A stretch of 64,000 bases of DNA from Nucisporomicrobium flavum (GTDB lineage Bacteria > Actinomycetota > Actinomycetes > Mycobacteriales > Micromonosporaceae). Shown here piece after piece: positions 1 to 8,288 of this stretch. A program made the translations under genes and the position numbers. The stretch covers positions 633,458 through 697,457 of the forward strand of contig NZ_JADMLH010000003.1 of the NCBI RefSeq assembly GCF_016464385.1. The letters run 5' to 3'. Below the pieces are notes generated by a model. The model did no database searches. It saw only the letters and a program-made list of their open reading frames with translations, and had not been told where the DNA came from. Within the stretch, counting starts at the first letter, position 1. Every line of letters starts with the position of its first letter.

Positions 1-834
1 CATCAGCGCGCTGTCGTCGAAGCCGACCACGGAGACGTCCGCCGGCACGTCGAGCCCCAGCCGCCGGGCGGCCCGGATCGAGCCCAGGGCCAGCACGTCG
101 CTCGCGCAGATGAGGGCCGTGATCCCGCGCTGGATCAGCCGCGTCGCGGCCAGGCGGGCGCTCTCCATCGAGAACGTCGTCCGCTCCACCGGCCACTGCT
201 CCACGGGGTCCGTCCAGCCCCCCGCCTCGGCGATCGCGGCGAGCTTGCGGCGCGACGGCACGTGGTCCTCCGGGCCCAGCACCATGCCGATCCGTTCGTG
301 GCCGAGCGAGCGCAGGTGCCCGTACGCCTGCTCGACGGCGACCGCGTCGTCGGTGGAGATGTGCGGGAAGCCGAGGTCGTCGACGCCGCCGTTGACCATC
401 ACCACGGGCATCCGCCGGTCGAGCAGCTGCTTGTAGTGGCCGTGCTCGGCGTCGGCCAGCGCGTACGACCCGCCGGCGAAGACGACGCCCGACACCTGAT
501 GGTCGAGCAGCATCTCGATGTAGTCGCGCTCCGGCACGCCGCCGATCGTGCGGGCGCACAGCGCCGGGGTGAACCCGCGCTGGGCCAGCGAGGCGGTCAC
601 CACCTCGGCGAGCGCCGGGAAGATCGGGTTCTGCAGCTCGGGCAGGACGAGGCCGACCAGCCGCCCTCGCTCCCCGCGCAGCTTCGTCGGGCGCTCGTAG
701 CCGAGCACGTCGAGCGCGGTCAGTACGGACGCGCGGGTCGCCTCGGAGACCCCGCTGCGCCCGTTGAGCACCCGGCTGACGGTCGCCTCGCTGACGCCCG
801 CCTTCTTGGCCACCTCGGCCAGACGTTTGGTCAC
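1..834 (-). CDS. LacI-family repressor, MalR/Reg1-like (3' end outside window)
   Basis: DNA-binding repressor that should respond to a sugar. The first 278 codons are present and the C-terminal end lies beyond base 1. The GTG start at 834 opens directly into the LacI helix-turn-helix ([20 protein letters not shown], residues 4-23), followed by the linker phrase [13 protein letters not shown] and a periplasmic-binding-like sensor domain with a standard [13 protein letters not shown] strand and a late [12 protein letters not shown] strand. The linker and first sensor strand resemble Streptomyces MalR/Reg1, which controls maltose genes; that ligand is inferred. No sugar transporter is visible in the window, so targets probably lie to the left. 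A dyad at 857-883 just upstream suggests autoregulation. Confidence 0.9.
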   Translation of the reverse strand, partial: MTKRLAEVAKKAGVSEATVSRVLNGRSGVSEATRASVLTALDVLGYERPTKLRGERGRLVGLVLPELQNPIFPALAEVVTASLAQRGFTPALCARTIGGVPERDYIEMLLDHQVSGVVFAGGSYALADAEHGHYKQLLDRRMPVVMVNGGVDDLGFPHISTDDAVAVEQAYGHLRSLGHERIGMVLGPEDHVPSRRKLAAIAEAGGWTDPVEQWPVERTTFSMESARLAATRLIQRGITALICASDVLALGSIRAARRLGLDVPADVSVVGFDDSALM

Positions 835-856
835 GACGGAATCCTACGTCAGCGCT

Positions 857-883
857 CTGCAAATCTTGAACCGAGTCTTGCAG
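857..883. promoter_or_regulatory. Candidate LacI/MalR operator
   Basis: CTGCAA at 857-862 and TTGCAG at 878-883 form an inverted repeat separated by 15 bases, 23 bases upstream of the LacI-family GTG. CTTGCA-type half-sites are typical of actinobacterial maltose regulators. On the minus strand a TAGGAT -10-like hexamer (846-841) lies 18 bases downstream of TTCAAG, inside the dyad, so a bound repressor would cover the promoter. Inference from sequence only. Confidence 0.45.
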
Positions 884-996
884 CACCGGACGGATCCATG
901 ACCGAAATTGCGAACTCCATCAGTCCCCGGAAACCGCCCCGCACCACCGCGGCGAGATGGGATGTTGGTGCGGAGACGAGTGATGGGTGGTGCGCG

Positions 997-1503
997 ATGA
1001 GTGAATGGGATGCCGCCGGCGACTGGACCGGCGAGAACCCGCAGGACACCGGTCACCACGGGACCGCGGCGGGCGACTCGGTGCACCGGCTCGCCGACGT
1101 CAGCAGCGACATGGCCACGGCCACCCGGTCCGCCGTACGCGCCGCCGAGACCGCGGTCGCCGTCATCCAGCGGCTCGACGCCAGCAGCACGGAGATCGGC
1201 AAGGTCGTCCAGCTCATCGCCACGATCGCCAAGCAGACCAACCTGCTCGCCCTCAACGCCACCATCGAGGCCGCCCGCGCCGGGGAGGCGGGCCGCGGCT
1301 TCGCCGTCGTGGCCAGCGAGGTCAAGGACCTGGCCAACGAGACGGCCACCGCGACCAACGAGATCGGCGGCCAGGTCGGCGGCATCCGCGCCGACACGCA
1401 GAACGCGGTCTCGGCGATCGAGGAGATGCAGGCCCTCATCGAGGAACTCGACCGCTGCCAGAAGGTGATCAGCGGGATCGTGGCCGAGCAGCAGGCCGGC
1501 TGA
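997..1503 (+). CDS. Soluble methyl-accepting chemotaxis signalling-domain protein
   Basis: A 168-residue protein consisting almost entirely of the cytoplasmic signalling hairpin of a chemoreceptor. Residues about 63-110 contain the conserved tip ([20 protein letters not shown], then [20 protein letters not shown]), flanked by coiled-coil helices. No membrane helix, HAMP, ligand domain or C-terminal CheR/CheB tether is visible. Normal receptors exceed 500 residues, so this is a stand-alone signalling unit. The ATG is the first start after the intergenic region. No che genes occur in the window. It might act as a soluble signalling adaptor; alternatively it is a remnant, although the reading frame is clean and the tip motif intact. 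Confidence 0.8.
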   Translation: MSEWDAAGDWTGENPQDTGHHGTAAGDSVHRLADVSSDMATATRSAVRAAETAVAVIQRLDASSTEIGKVVQLIATIAKQTNLLALNATIEAARAGEAGRGFAVVASEVKDLANETATATNEIGGQVGGIRADTQNAVSAIEEMQALIEELDRCQKVISGIVAEQQAG

Positions 1504-1545
1504 CCGCGCCCCCACGGCGGCGCCCGCCCGGGGCAGAATCCGGGT

Positions 1546-1920
1546 ATGCCGACCTACACGCCGGGCGAGATCGCCGAGAGGACCGGGTTCAGCCTCGACA
1601 CGCTGCGCTACTACGAACGCATCGGGCTGCTCGACGGGATCGCGCGCACCCCGGGTGGCCAGCGCGTCTTCGACGACGACGACATCGCCTGGCTGAACAT
1701 CCTGCGCTGCCTGCGCAACACGGGGATGCCGATCGCCTCGATGCGCCGCTACGCCGACCTCTGCCGCGACGAATCGACGGTCACCGACCGCCGCGAACTC
1801 CTCGAACACCACGACGCCGAACTGGGCCGCCGCATCGACGAACTCATCCTCCAGCGCGCCCAGATCCGGGAGAAGATCGGCTACTACCGCTCGGTCGAGG
1901 TGCCGGCCGGGGAACAATAG
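1546..1920 (+). CDS. MerR-family transcriptional regulator
   Basis: A 124-residue MerR protein. The N-terminal winged helix-turn-helix is clear (YTPGEIAERTGFSLDTLRYY at residues 4-23, then ERIGLLDGIARTPGGQRVFDDDDIAWL), followed by the dimerisation coiled coil ending in QIREKIGYYRS. No cysteine cluster is present in the C-terminal part, so a metal-sensing role is unlikely. The stop TAG lies 4 bases before the following YchJ-like gene, so the two are probably cotranscribed. Members of this subgroup often sense oxidised or aromatic compounds; the ligand here is unknown. Confidence 0.88.
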   Translation: MPTYTPGEIAERTGFSLDTLRYYERIGLLDGIARTPGGQRVFDDDDIAWLNILRCLRNTGMPIASMRRYADLCRDESTVTDRRELLEHHDAELGRRIDELILQRAQIREKIGYYRSVEVPAGEQ

Positions 1921-1924
1921 GCGT

Positions 1925-2374
1925 ATGGGCAAACGTGCGACGCGGCGCCGGCCGGCGGGTGTGGGTGGGTTCGAGGAGGGGCGGGCCTGTCCCTGCGGGC
2001 TGGGGCAGGCGTACGGGGAGTGTTGCGGTCCCGCTCATCAGGGGCGGGCGCCCGCGACGGCCGAGGCCCTGATGCGCTCCCGGTACGCCGCTTTCGTGCT
2101 CGACGACGCCGCGTACGTGCTGGCCTCGTGGCATCCGCAGACCCGGCCGGCGTCCGTCGAGCCGGATGCGCAGCTGCGCTGGACCGGGCTGGACGTGCTG
2201 GAGTCCAGCGGCGGCGGGATGTTCGACGCCGAGGGTGTGGTGGAGTTCCGGGCGCACTACCGCGACGGCGGCCGGCCCGGGGAGATGCGTGAGCGGAGCC
2301 GGTTCGTCCGCCACGACGGTCAGTGGGTGTACTGGGGTCCGATCCTTACCGACGGGACCCTCGCCAACATCTGA
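1925..2374 (+). CDS. YchJ-family SEC-C motif protein (UPF0225)
   Basis: A 149-residue protein of the YchJ/UPF0225 family. A zinc-binding SEC-C motif (CPCGLGQAYGECCGPAHQG) sits at residues 24-42, followed by the NTF2-like core with the family signature ALMRSRYAAFVL and WHPQTRP. Length and layout match the family. The molecular role is not established; SEC-C zinc knuckles often mediate protein contacts. It starts 4 bases after the MerR gene, so translation is probably coupled. Confidence 0.85.
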   Translation: MGKRATRRRPAGVGGFEEGRACPCGLGQAYGECCGPAHQGRAPATAEALMRSRYAAFVLDDAAYVLASWHPQTRPASVEPDAQLRWTGLDVLESSGGGMFDAEGVVEFRAHYRDGGRPGEMRERSRFVRHDGQWVYWGPILTDGTLANI

Positions 2375-2417
2375 CCTCGTGTGATCTGCTGCAAGGGATC
2401 ATTCGAGGAGGAGCATC

Positions 2418-3275
2418 GTGGCGCCGAATCAGCGGCCGCTGGAGTCCGGGATCGTCCGCGACTTCAGGGTCAACCTGTCGTACGGGAAATATCTGCATCT
2501 CGACGAGATCCTGTCCGCGCAGCACCCGGTCAGCGTGCCGGAGCACCACGACGAGCTGCTGTTCATCCTGCAGCACCAGACGTCGGAGCTCTGGCTGAAG
2601 CTGGTGCTGCACGAGCTGCGGGAGGTGCGGCGCCGGCTCGCCGCCGACGAGCTGCGTCCCGCGCTCAAGGGGATGGCCCGGGTCAAGCACATCCAGCGCT
2701 GCCTCACCGAGCAGTGGTCCGTGCTGGCCACGCTCACCCCGAGCGAGTACGCCGAGTTCCGCAGCTTCCTGGGTACGTCGTCGGGCTTCCAGTCGTACCA
2801 GTACCGGGCGGTCGAGTTCACGCTCGGTAACAAGGACCGGCGGATGCTGAAGATCTTCGACGACGACCCGGCCGCGCAGGCGATGCTCACCGAGGCGCTG
2901 GAGACGCCGAGCATCTACGACGAGTTCCTGCGCTTCCTCGCCCGTGCGGGCCACGCGGTGCCGCACGCGCTGCTGGACCGCGACGTGACCCAGCCGTGGA
3001 CGATGCACGCCGACCTCGTGCCGGTCTTCCAGGCGATCTACGAGCACAAGGACAAGTACTGGGAGGCGTACGAGGCCTGCGAGGAGCTCGTGGACCTCGA
3101 GGAGAACTTCCAGCTGTGGCGGTTCCGGCACCTCAAGACGGTGGAGCGCACAATCGGCTTCAAGCGCGGCACCGGCGGCTCCAGCGGCGTGAACTTCCTG
3201 CGCCAGGCGCTGGACATCGAGTTCTTCCCCGAGCTGTACGCCGTCCGCACCGAGATCGGGGAGCCGGCCCGGTGA
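2418..3275 (+). CDS. kynA: Tryptophan 2,3-dioxygenase
   Basis: Haem dioxygenase that opens the indole ring of L-tryptophan to N-formylkynurenine, first step of the kynurenine route. The 285-residue length is normal. Family landmarks are all visible: [19 protein letters not shown] (43-61, containing the active-site His of the HQ..ELW motif), FQSYQYR (124-130, with the substrate-carboxylate Arg), and the GTGGSSG tryptophan-binding loop (251-257). The GTG start is preceded by a strong gaggaggag ribosome site at 2405-2413. The stop overlaps the kynureninase GTG in a GTGA junction, so the operon is translationally coupled. Confidence 0.95.
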   Translation: MAPNQRPLESGIVRDFRVNLSYGKYLHLDEILSAQHPVSVPEHHDELLFILQHQTSELWLKLVLHELREVRRRLAADELRPALKGMARVKHIQRCLTEQWSVLATLTPSEYAEFRSFLGTSSGFQSYQYRAVEFTLGNKDRRMLKIFDDDPAAQAMLTEALETPSIYDEFLRFLARAGHAVPHALLDRDVTQPWTMHADLVPVFQAIYEHKDKYWEAYEACEELVDLEENFQLWRFRHLKTVERTIGFKRGTGGSSGVNFLRQALDIEFFPELYAVRTEIGEPAR

Positions 3276-4501
3276 CCGACGACCTGCTGGAACGCGCCGC
3301 GGCCCTGGACGCCGCCGACCCGCTCGCGCCGATGCGGGAGCGGTTCCTCGCGCCGGACGACTTCGACGTCGTCTCGTACCTGGACGGCAACTCGCTCGGC
3401 CGCCCGCTGCGGGCGACCGCGCAGCTGATGGAGGAGTTCATCCGCGAGCAGTGGGCGGGCCGGCTCATCCGGGGCTGGACCGACGGCTGGCTGGAGTGGC
3501 CGGAGCGGCTCGGCGACCGGCTGGGCGCTGTGGCGCTGGGCGCGGCGGCCGGGCAGACCGTCATCGCCGACTCCACCACCGTGCTGCTCTACAAGCTGGT
3601 CCGCGCGGCGGTGGACGCCCGGCCGGGGCGCCGGACGATCGTGCTGGACACCGACAACTTCCCCACCGACCGGTACGTGTGCGAGGCGGTCGCCGCCGAG
3701 CGCGGTGTGGAGCTGGTGTGGATCGAGACCGACCCGGCCGCCGGCATCACCGCCGAGCAGGTCGCCGAGGTGGTCGGCGAGGACACCGCGCTGGCGCTGT
3801 TCAGCCATGTCGCGTACCGCTCGGGCTGGGTCGCCGACATGGCGGAGATCAACCGGGTGGCGCACGCCGCCGGCGCGCTGACCCTGTGGGACCTGAGCCA
3901 CTCGGCAGGCTCGGTGCCGGTCGAGCTGGACGCGTGGGGTGCGGACCTGGCCGTCGGGTGCACCTACAAGTACCTCAACGGGGGCCCGGGCGCGCCGGCG
4001 TTCGCCTACCTGCGCGCGGAGCTGCGGGACGAGGTGCGGCAGCCGATCTGGGGCTGGATGGGCCATCGCGCGTCGTTCGAGATGGGCCCGGGGCACGAGC
4101 CCGCGCCGGGCGCCCGGGCGCTGCTCAGCGGCACCCCGCCGATCCTGGCCATGGTGCCGTTGCACGCCAACCTGGACCTGCTCGCCGAGGCCGGCATCGA
4201 GGCGGTACGGGAGAAGTCGCTGCTGCTGACCGGCTACGTGCTCGACGTGGCGGACCGGTGGTTGGCGCCGCTGGGCGTGACGGTGGCGGGCCCGCGGGAC
4301 CCCGGGCGTCGCGGCGGCCACGTGACGTTGCGGCGTCCCGGTTTCCAGCAGCTGCTCGAGCCGCTGTGGGACAGCGGGGTCATCCCCGACTACCGGCGCC
4401 CCGACGGGCTGCGGATCGGCCCGGCACCGCTGAGCACCAGCTTCGCCGAGCTCCACCGCGGGCTGGAGGTTCTGCGCGAGCTGGTCGAGAAGCAGCCGTG
4501 A
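3272..4501 (+). CDS. kynU: Kynureninase
   Basis: PLP enzyme that cleaves kynurenine to anthranilate and alanine. The 409-residue protein shows [10 protein letters not shown] near the N-terminus, the cofactor-binding [11 protein letters not shown] stretch and the Schiff-base lysine in [14 protein letters not shown] (Lys about 233), plus WGWMGH and RIGPAPLS near the C-terminus. Its GTG overlaps the kynA stop by 4 bases and its own stop overlaps the next GTG the same way. Its substrate requires deformylation of N-formylkynurenine, which points to the next gene as the possible formamidase. Confidence 0.94.
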   Translation: MTDDLLERAAALDAADPLAPMRERFLAPDDFDVVSYLDGNSLGRPLRATAQLMEEFIREQWAGRLIRGWTDGWLEWPERLGDRLGAVALGAAAGQTVIADSTTVLLYKLVRAAVDARPGRRTIVLDTDNFPTDRYVCEAVAAERGVELVWIETDPAAGITAEQVAEVVGEDTALALFSHVAYRSGWVADMAEINRVAHAAGALTLWDLSHSAGSVPVELDAWGADLAVGCTYKYLNGGPGAPAFAYLRAELRDEVRQPIWGWMGHRASFEMGPGHEPAPGARALLSGTPPILAMVPLHANLDLLAEAGIEAVREKSLLLTGYVLDVADRWLAPLGVTVAGPRDPGRRGGHVTLRRPGFQQLLEPLWDSGVIPDYRRPDGLRIGPAPLSTSFAELHRGLEVLRELVEKQP

Positions 4502-5487
4502 CCTGGCTGGTCCCGGATTCCCTCTGGTGGGACGGGCGGCTGCGGACGGGCGTGGCGCTGCGGGACGGCCGGGTCGTCCCGCTCGCCGACGTGCCGCCCG
4601 GCGAGGAGCGGCTGCGGCTGCCCGGCACGGTGCTGCCCGGGCTCGGCGACGCGCACGTGCACTCGGCGCTCGTCGACGTGCCGACCCTGCGCGCCGGCGG
4701 GCTCGCGTACGTGTGGGACCTCGGCGGGGTACCGGGGAAGGTCGCGGCGCTGGCGGCCCGCCATCCCTGGGTCCGCTATGCGGGCCCGTTCCTGACCGCT
4801 CCCGGCGGCTACCCGACAGACCGGGCGTGGGCGCCCGCCGGAAGCTGCCGCGAGCTCCGCTCGGCCACCGACGCGGGCGACGCCGTCGGCGAGGCGCACG
4901 CCGCGGGTGCGACGCTGATCAAGGTCACCGCACACGCCGGCGGTCCGCTGCTGCCGGCGGCCACGCTGCGGGCGGTGGTCGCGGCGGCGCACGCGTTCGG
5001 GCTGCCGGTCGTCGTGCACGCCGAGGGGCCCGGGACGGTGGAGGCGGCGTACGAATCGGGGGCGGACCTGCTCGCGCACACGCCGTGGACCGAGGAGCTC
5101 GACGACGGGCTCACGCGCGACTGCGCCGGCCGGATGACGTGGATCAGCACGCTCGACATCCACGGGTGGGGCACCCCCACCCCGGCGCGGGGCACGGCGA
5201 TCGCCAACCTCCGGCGTTTCCTCGGGTACGGCGGAAAGCTCCGGTACGGCACCGACCTGGGCAACGGGCCACTGCCACCTGCCATCAACCCCCGGGAGTT
5301 GCGCGCCCTGCAGGAGGCCGGACTGACCCCGCAGGATGTCCTGGCGGCGATGACCGAGCCGGGCCGCCCGGAGCTCAGCTGGCTCCCCGCCGGGCTGGAC
5401 CTCGACCCGGCCACGTTCGCCGAATCCCTCGCGACCGCCCGGGTCCTCGGTCCGGAGGTCCGCCCCCGGCATATCGTCGGACAGTGA
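4498..5487 (+). CDS. Metal-dependent amidohydrolase; candidate N-formylkynurenine formamidase
   Basis: A 329-residue amidohydrolase-superfamily enzyme. The full metal set is visible: HxH in DAHVH (His53, His55), bridging-lysine position in TLIKVTAH (Lys142), His174 in VVVHAEG, His194 in LLAHTPW and Asp253 in YGTDLG. It overlaps kynureninase by a GTGA junction, so it should work on the same pathway. The operon otherwise lacks a formamidase, and hydrolysis of N-formylkynurenine is the missing step. Known kynurenine formamidases of the KynB cyclase-like and alpha/beta types have other folds, so the assignment rests on context. An alternative is another cyclic-amide hydrolase acting on a downstream metabolite. 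Confidence 0.8.
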   Translation: MTWLVPDSLWWDGRLRTGVALRDGRVVPLADVPPGEERLRLPGTVLPGLGDAHVHSALVDVPTLRAGGLAYVWDLGGVPGKVAALAARHPWVRYAGPFLTAPGGYPTDRAWAPAGSCRELRSATDAGDAVGEAHAAGATLIKVTAHAGGPLLPAATLRAVVAAAHAFGLPVVVHAEGPGTVEAAYESGADLLAHTPWTEELDDGLTRDCAGRMTWISTLDIHGWGTPTPARGTAIANLRRFLGYGGKLRYGTDLGNGPLPPAINPRELRALQEAGLTPQDVLAAMTEPGRPELSWLPAGLDLDPATFAESLATARVLGPEVRPRHIVGQ

Positions 5488-5498
5488 ACCTTTTTCAA
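5484..5498. promoter_or_regulatory. Distal copy of a TTGAA-N5-TTCAA operator
   Basis: GTGAA (5484-5488) and TTCAA (5494-5498) flank a 5-base spacer, matching with one mismatch the perfect TTGAA-N5-TTCAA palindrome at 5563-5577. The two sites are 79 bases apart and bracket the presumed promoter of the oxidoreductase starting at 5577. The wider arms (5486-5499 and 5562-5575) match in 13 of 14 positions as an inverted repeat. Confidence 0.45.
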
Positions 5499-5562
5499 CC
5501 TGGCATCGAGCCTGACACTGCCGGGCCGTCGACATCTGGCGGTCACTGCCGACCTCGCCACG

Positions 5563-5577
5563 TTGAAAAAAGTTCAA
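5563..5577. promoter_or_regulatory. Start-codon-overlapping TTGAA-N5-TTCAA operator
   Basis: A perfect palindrome, TTGAA AAAAG TTCAA, whose last base is the first base of the ATG at 5577. It pairs with the imperfect copy at 5484-5498. Position and symmetry suggest a dimeric winged-helix repressor (HxlR or MarR type), as often found for quinone-oxidoreductase genes. No such regulator gene is adjacent. Confidence 0.5.
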
Positions 5578-6383
5578 TGACGGCAATGATCGCGGTCAGC
5601 GGGGCCACCGGCCGGCTGGGCCGCCGGGTCGCGGCCCGCCTGGACCGGCCCCAGCGCCTCCTCGTCCGCGACCCCGCGCGGGCACCGCAGGTCCCCGGCG
5701 CGGAGGTGGCCCGCGCCGAGTACGCGGACTTCGCCGCCGTCCGCGCCGCGCTCGAGGGCAGCACGACGGCGCTCATGGTGTCGGCGTCCGAGACGCCCGA
5801 CCGGGTGGACCGGCACCGCACCTTCGTCGACGCCGCCGCGGCCGCCGGCGTGCGCCACCTCGTCTACACCTCGTTCGTCGGCGCGGCCCCCGACGCCACG
5901 TTCACGCTCGCCCGCGACCACTGGGCGACCGAGGAGCACATTCGCGCCTCGGGGCTGGGCTTCACGTTTCTGCGGGACAACCTCTACGCCGACTTCGTGC
6001 CGCTGATGGTGGGCGAGGACGGCGTGATCCGCGGTCCCGGCGGTGAGGGCCGGGCGGCGGTGGCGGCCCAGGACGACATCGCCGACGCGATCGTCGCGGT
6101 GCTGCGTGACCCGGCCGCGCACGCCGGGCGGACGTACGACCTCACCGGGCCGCAGGCGCTCACCTTCGCCGAGATGGCCGCGACCGTCGGCGCCCGCTTC
6201 CACGACGAGACGCTCGAGGAGGCGTACGCGTCCCGCGCCCGTTACGGCGCGCCGGGCTGGCAGGTGGACGCGTGGGTGAGCACGTACACGGCGGTGGCGG
6301 CCGGCGAGATGTCCACCGTGGACCCCGCGATCGAGCAGCTCACCGGTCGGCCGGCCCGGACGCTGGCGGAAGTGGTCGGTTAG
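5577..6383 (+). CDS. NmrA-like SDR, NAD(P)H:quinone oxidoreductase type (QOR2/YtfG-like)
   Basis: A 268-residue atypical short-chain dehydrogenase with an N-terminal Rossmann nucleotide site (GATGRLG at 9-15) and the subgroup signatures VRHLVYTSFVGAAPDATF and FLRDNLYADFVP seen in QOR2/YtfG-type quinone reductases. It probably binds NADPH and reduces quinones or related electrophiles in the cytoplasm. The ATG at 5577 is favoured although it overlaps the palindrome; an in-frame ATG at 5586 is the alternative. It is monocistronic, 9 bases ahead of the next gene, and likely controlled by the twin operator upstream. Confidence 0.85.
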   Translation: MTAMIAVSGATGRLGRRVAARLDRPQRLLVRDPARAPQVPGAEVARAEYADFAAVRAALEGSTTALMVSASETPDRVDRHRTFVDAAAAAGVRHLVYTSFVGAAPDATFTLARDHWATEEHIRASGLGFTFLRDNLYADFVPLMVGEDGVIRGPGGEGRAAVAAQDDIADAIVAVLRDPAAHAGRTYDLTGPQALTFAEMAATVGARFHDETLEEAYASRARYGAPGWQVDAWVSTYTAVAAGEMSTVDPAIEQLTGRPARTLAEVVG

Positions 6384-6392
6384 GGTCGGCCC

Positions 6393-7277
6393 ATGATGCA
6401 CGGGGGGATGGTGCTGCTCAAGCGGGGCAGCGAGGTCGTGATCGGGCAGGAGTCGCCGCTTCGCTACCAGCTCGCCTCGGTGAGCAAGCAGTTCACCGCC
6501 ACCGCCGTGCTGCTGCTCGCCCAGGACGGCCTGCTGCACCTCGACGACCCGCTCGACCGGTGGATCCCCGGCTGGCCCGGCGTCACGCTGCACCACCTGC
6601 TCAACCACACCTCCGGCATCGGCCACTGGCGTGACTACCCGATGATCGACCTGGGGGCGCGGGTGGAGCCCGGCGAGCTGCTCGAGACGTTCCGCTCGGT
6701 TCCGCCGCTGTCCGCCCCCGGGGCGCGGTGGGCGTACAGCAGCCCCGCGTACGTGCTCGCCGCGCACGTCGTCGAGCGGGTCGCCGGGACGCCGTACCGG
6801 GAATTCCTGGACCGCCGCATCTTCGTGCCGGCCGGGCTGGCCGGCACCTTCGCCGGGTCGCCGGGCGACCGGCCCGACATCGCCCCCGGGCACGACGCGC
6901 AGGGCGCCCCGATGCCGTCCTGGGACCTGGACGTCGTCGGCATGGGCGCCGGCGACGTCTGGTCCACGACCACCGACATGATCCACTGGATGGACCTGCT
7001 GCGCGCCGGTGCCCTGCTGGGCGAGCCGTGGCGCACGCTGATGACCACTGAGCGGGCCGTCGCCGACCCGGCCGACGAGCGTTCGCACGGCTACGGGTAC
7101 GGCTGGTTCGTCGGCTCCTACAACGGCGAGCCCTGGTTCCACCACGACGGGCAGAACGCGGGCTACAAGACGTTCGCCGCGTGCCTTCCGGACTCCGGCC
7201 GGCGCCTCGTGGTGCTCGTCAACACCGACGCTATGGACGCTTCCTCGCTGCGCCATCTGTGGCAGACGCTGCTGTAG
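6393..7277 (+). CDS. Serine beta-lactamase-like hydrolase (class C / PBP4* fold)
   Basis: A 294-residue protein of the beta-lactamase-related serine hydrolase family. The catalytic SxxK is SVSK at 29-32, the tyrosine motif is WAYSSPAY (Tyr-Ser-Ser rather than the usual Tyr-x-Asn), and the C-terminal KTG-equivalent is HHDGQNAGYK. No signal peptide or membrane anchor is seen, so it should be cytosolic and is more likely an esterase or peptidase than an antibiotic-resistance enzyme. The first SxxK is unusually close to the N-terminus. Its 3' end overlaps the convergent regulator by 47 bases. Confidence 0.82.
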   Translation: MMHGGMVLLKRGSEVVIGQESPLRYQLASVSKQFTATAVLLLAQDGLLHLDDPLDRWIPGWPGVTLHHLLNHTSGIGHWRDYPMIDLGARVEPGELLETFRSVPPLSAPGARWAYSSPAYVLAAHVVERVAGTPYREFLDRRIFVPAGLAGTFAGSPGDRPDIAPGHDAQGAPMPSWDLDVVGMGAGDVWSTTTDMIHWMDLLRAGALLGEPWRTLMTTERAVADPADERSHGYGYGWFVGSYNGEPWFHHDGQNAGYKTFAACLPDSGRRLVVLVNTDAMDASSLRHLWQTLL

Positions 7278-8120
7278 GCCGGGCCGTCTCGGCGCTCCAC
7301 TGCGCCAGCAGCCGCAGCGCGGTGTGCGCGGGCGTGCCGCTCGCCGCCGTGTAGACGAACAGCGTCTGGTCGGCGTCGTCCGGCAGGGTCAGCGCCTGGT
7401 AGGTGAGCGTCAGGTCGCCGACGACGGGATGGTGGTAGCGCTTGGTGCCGTTGCTGCGCGCGAGCACCCGGTGGTCGGCCCACCAGCGCCGGAAGTCCTC
7501 GTCCCGCACCGACAGCTCGCCGACCAGGGCGCCCAGGGCCGGATCGTCCGGGTGCCGGCCGGCGTCGAGGCGCAGCGTGGCGACCGTGTCCGCCGCGACG
7601 GCGGCCCAGTCGGGGTGCAGGTCGCGCGCGGCCGCGTCGAGGAAGACGAAGCGGGCGTAGTTGCGCTCCCGCGCCACGCCAGGAAGTCGCCCACGAGCGT
7701 GCGGGCGGTCCGGTTGATCGCCAGCACGTCCAGGCGCCGGCCCAGCACCAGCGCCGGGCTGACCGCCTCGTCCAGGGTCTCCAGCAGCTGGTAGGTGGCC
7801 GGGGCGACGCGCTGCGGGCGTACGGGCCGGCGGCGCCGGGCGGGCGTGGCGCGGGCCAGCGCGAACAGGTGGGCCCGTTCGGTGTCGTCGAGGCGCAGCG
7901 CGCGGGCGATCGCATCGAGGACGGCGTCGGAAGGGTTCAGGTTGCGGCCCTGCTCGAGCCGGACGTAGTAGTCGACGCTGATGCCGGCGAGCCGGGCGAG
8001 TTCCTCGCGCCGCAGCCCCGGCACGCGCCGGCCGCCGGCGGTGCCCGCGATCCCGTTCTCCTCCGGCCGCAGCCGGGCGCGCCGGGAACGCAGGAATTCC
8101 TTGAGTTCGGCATGCACCAC
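7231..8120 (-). pseudogene. XRE/MmyB-type transcriptional regulator interrupted by a frameshift
   Basis: The N-terminal part (GTG at 8117 or 8120, read down to about 7680) is a clear XRE helix-turn-helix protein: VPGLRREELARLAGISVDYY, then VRLEQGRNLNPSDAVLDAIARAL. The MmyB-like ligand domain begins in the same frame (VLGRRLDVLAINRTARTLVG, then DFLAW) but continues in another frame from about 7677 (RERNYARFVFLDAAARDLHP ... VGDLTLTYQALTLPDDADQT) to the stop at 7231. One missing base near 7675-7685 explains the switch. Joined, the product would be close to 295 residues, normal for the family. It lies divergently from the alcohol dehydrogenase at 8289, a usual target arrangement. It may be a sequencing error or a real null allele. 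Confidence 0.75.
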
Positions 8121-8288
8121 GGGACCAGTATCCGGCCGTCGGCCACCGCCGCGGGAGCCGAAGGTGGGTCCGGCGTTCCTAGGCACAGCGGGGCTCGCCC
8201 GGAGGCCCCGGCGGCCCGTGCGGCGCGGTGTGATCGACGGGCGGCACCGACCGGTCGCCGCGAACCAGCGAGAACCACGAGGTGTGCC

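Noticed and set aside
262..996. Long open frame running into the chemoreceptor-domain gene from far upstream.
   Set aside because: It lies antisense to the LacI-family gene, with no receptor-like sequence before ATG 997; antisense frame of GC-rich DNA.
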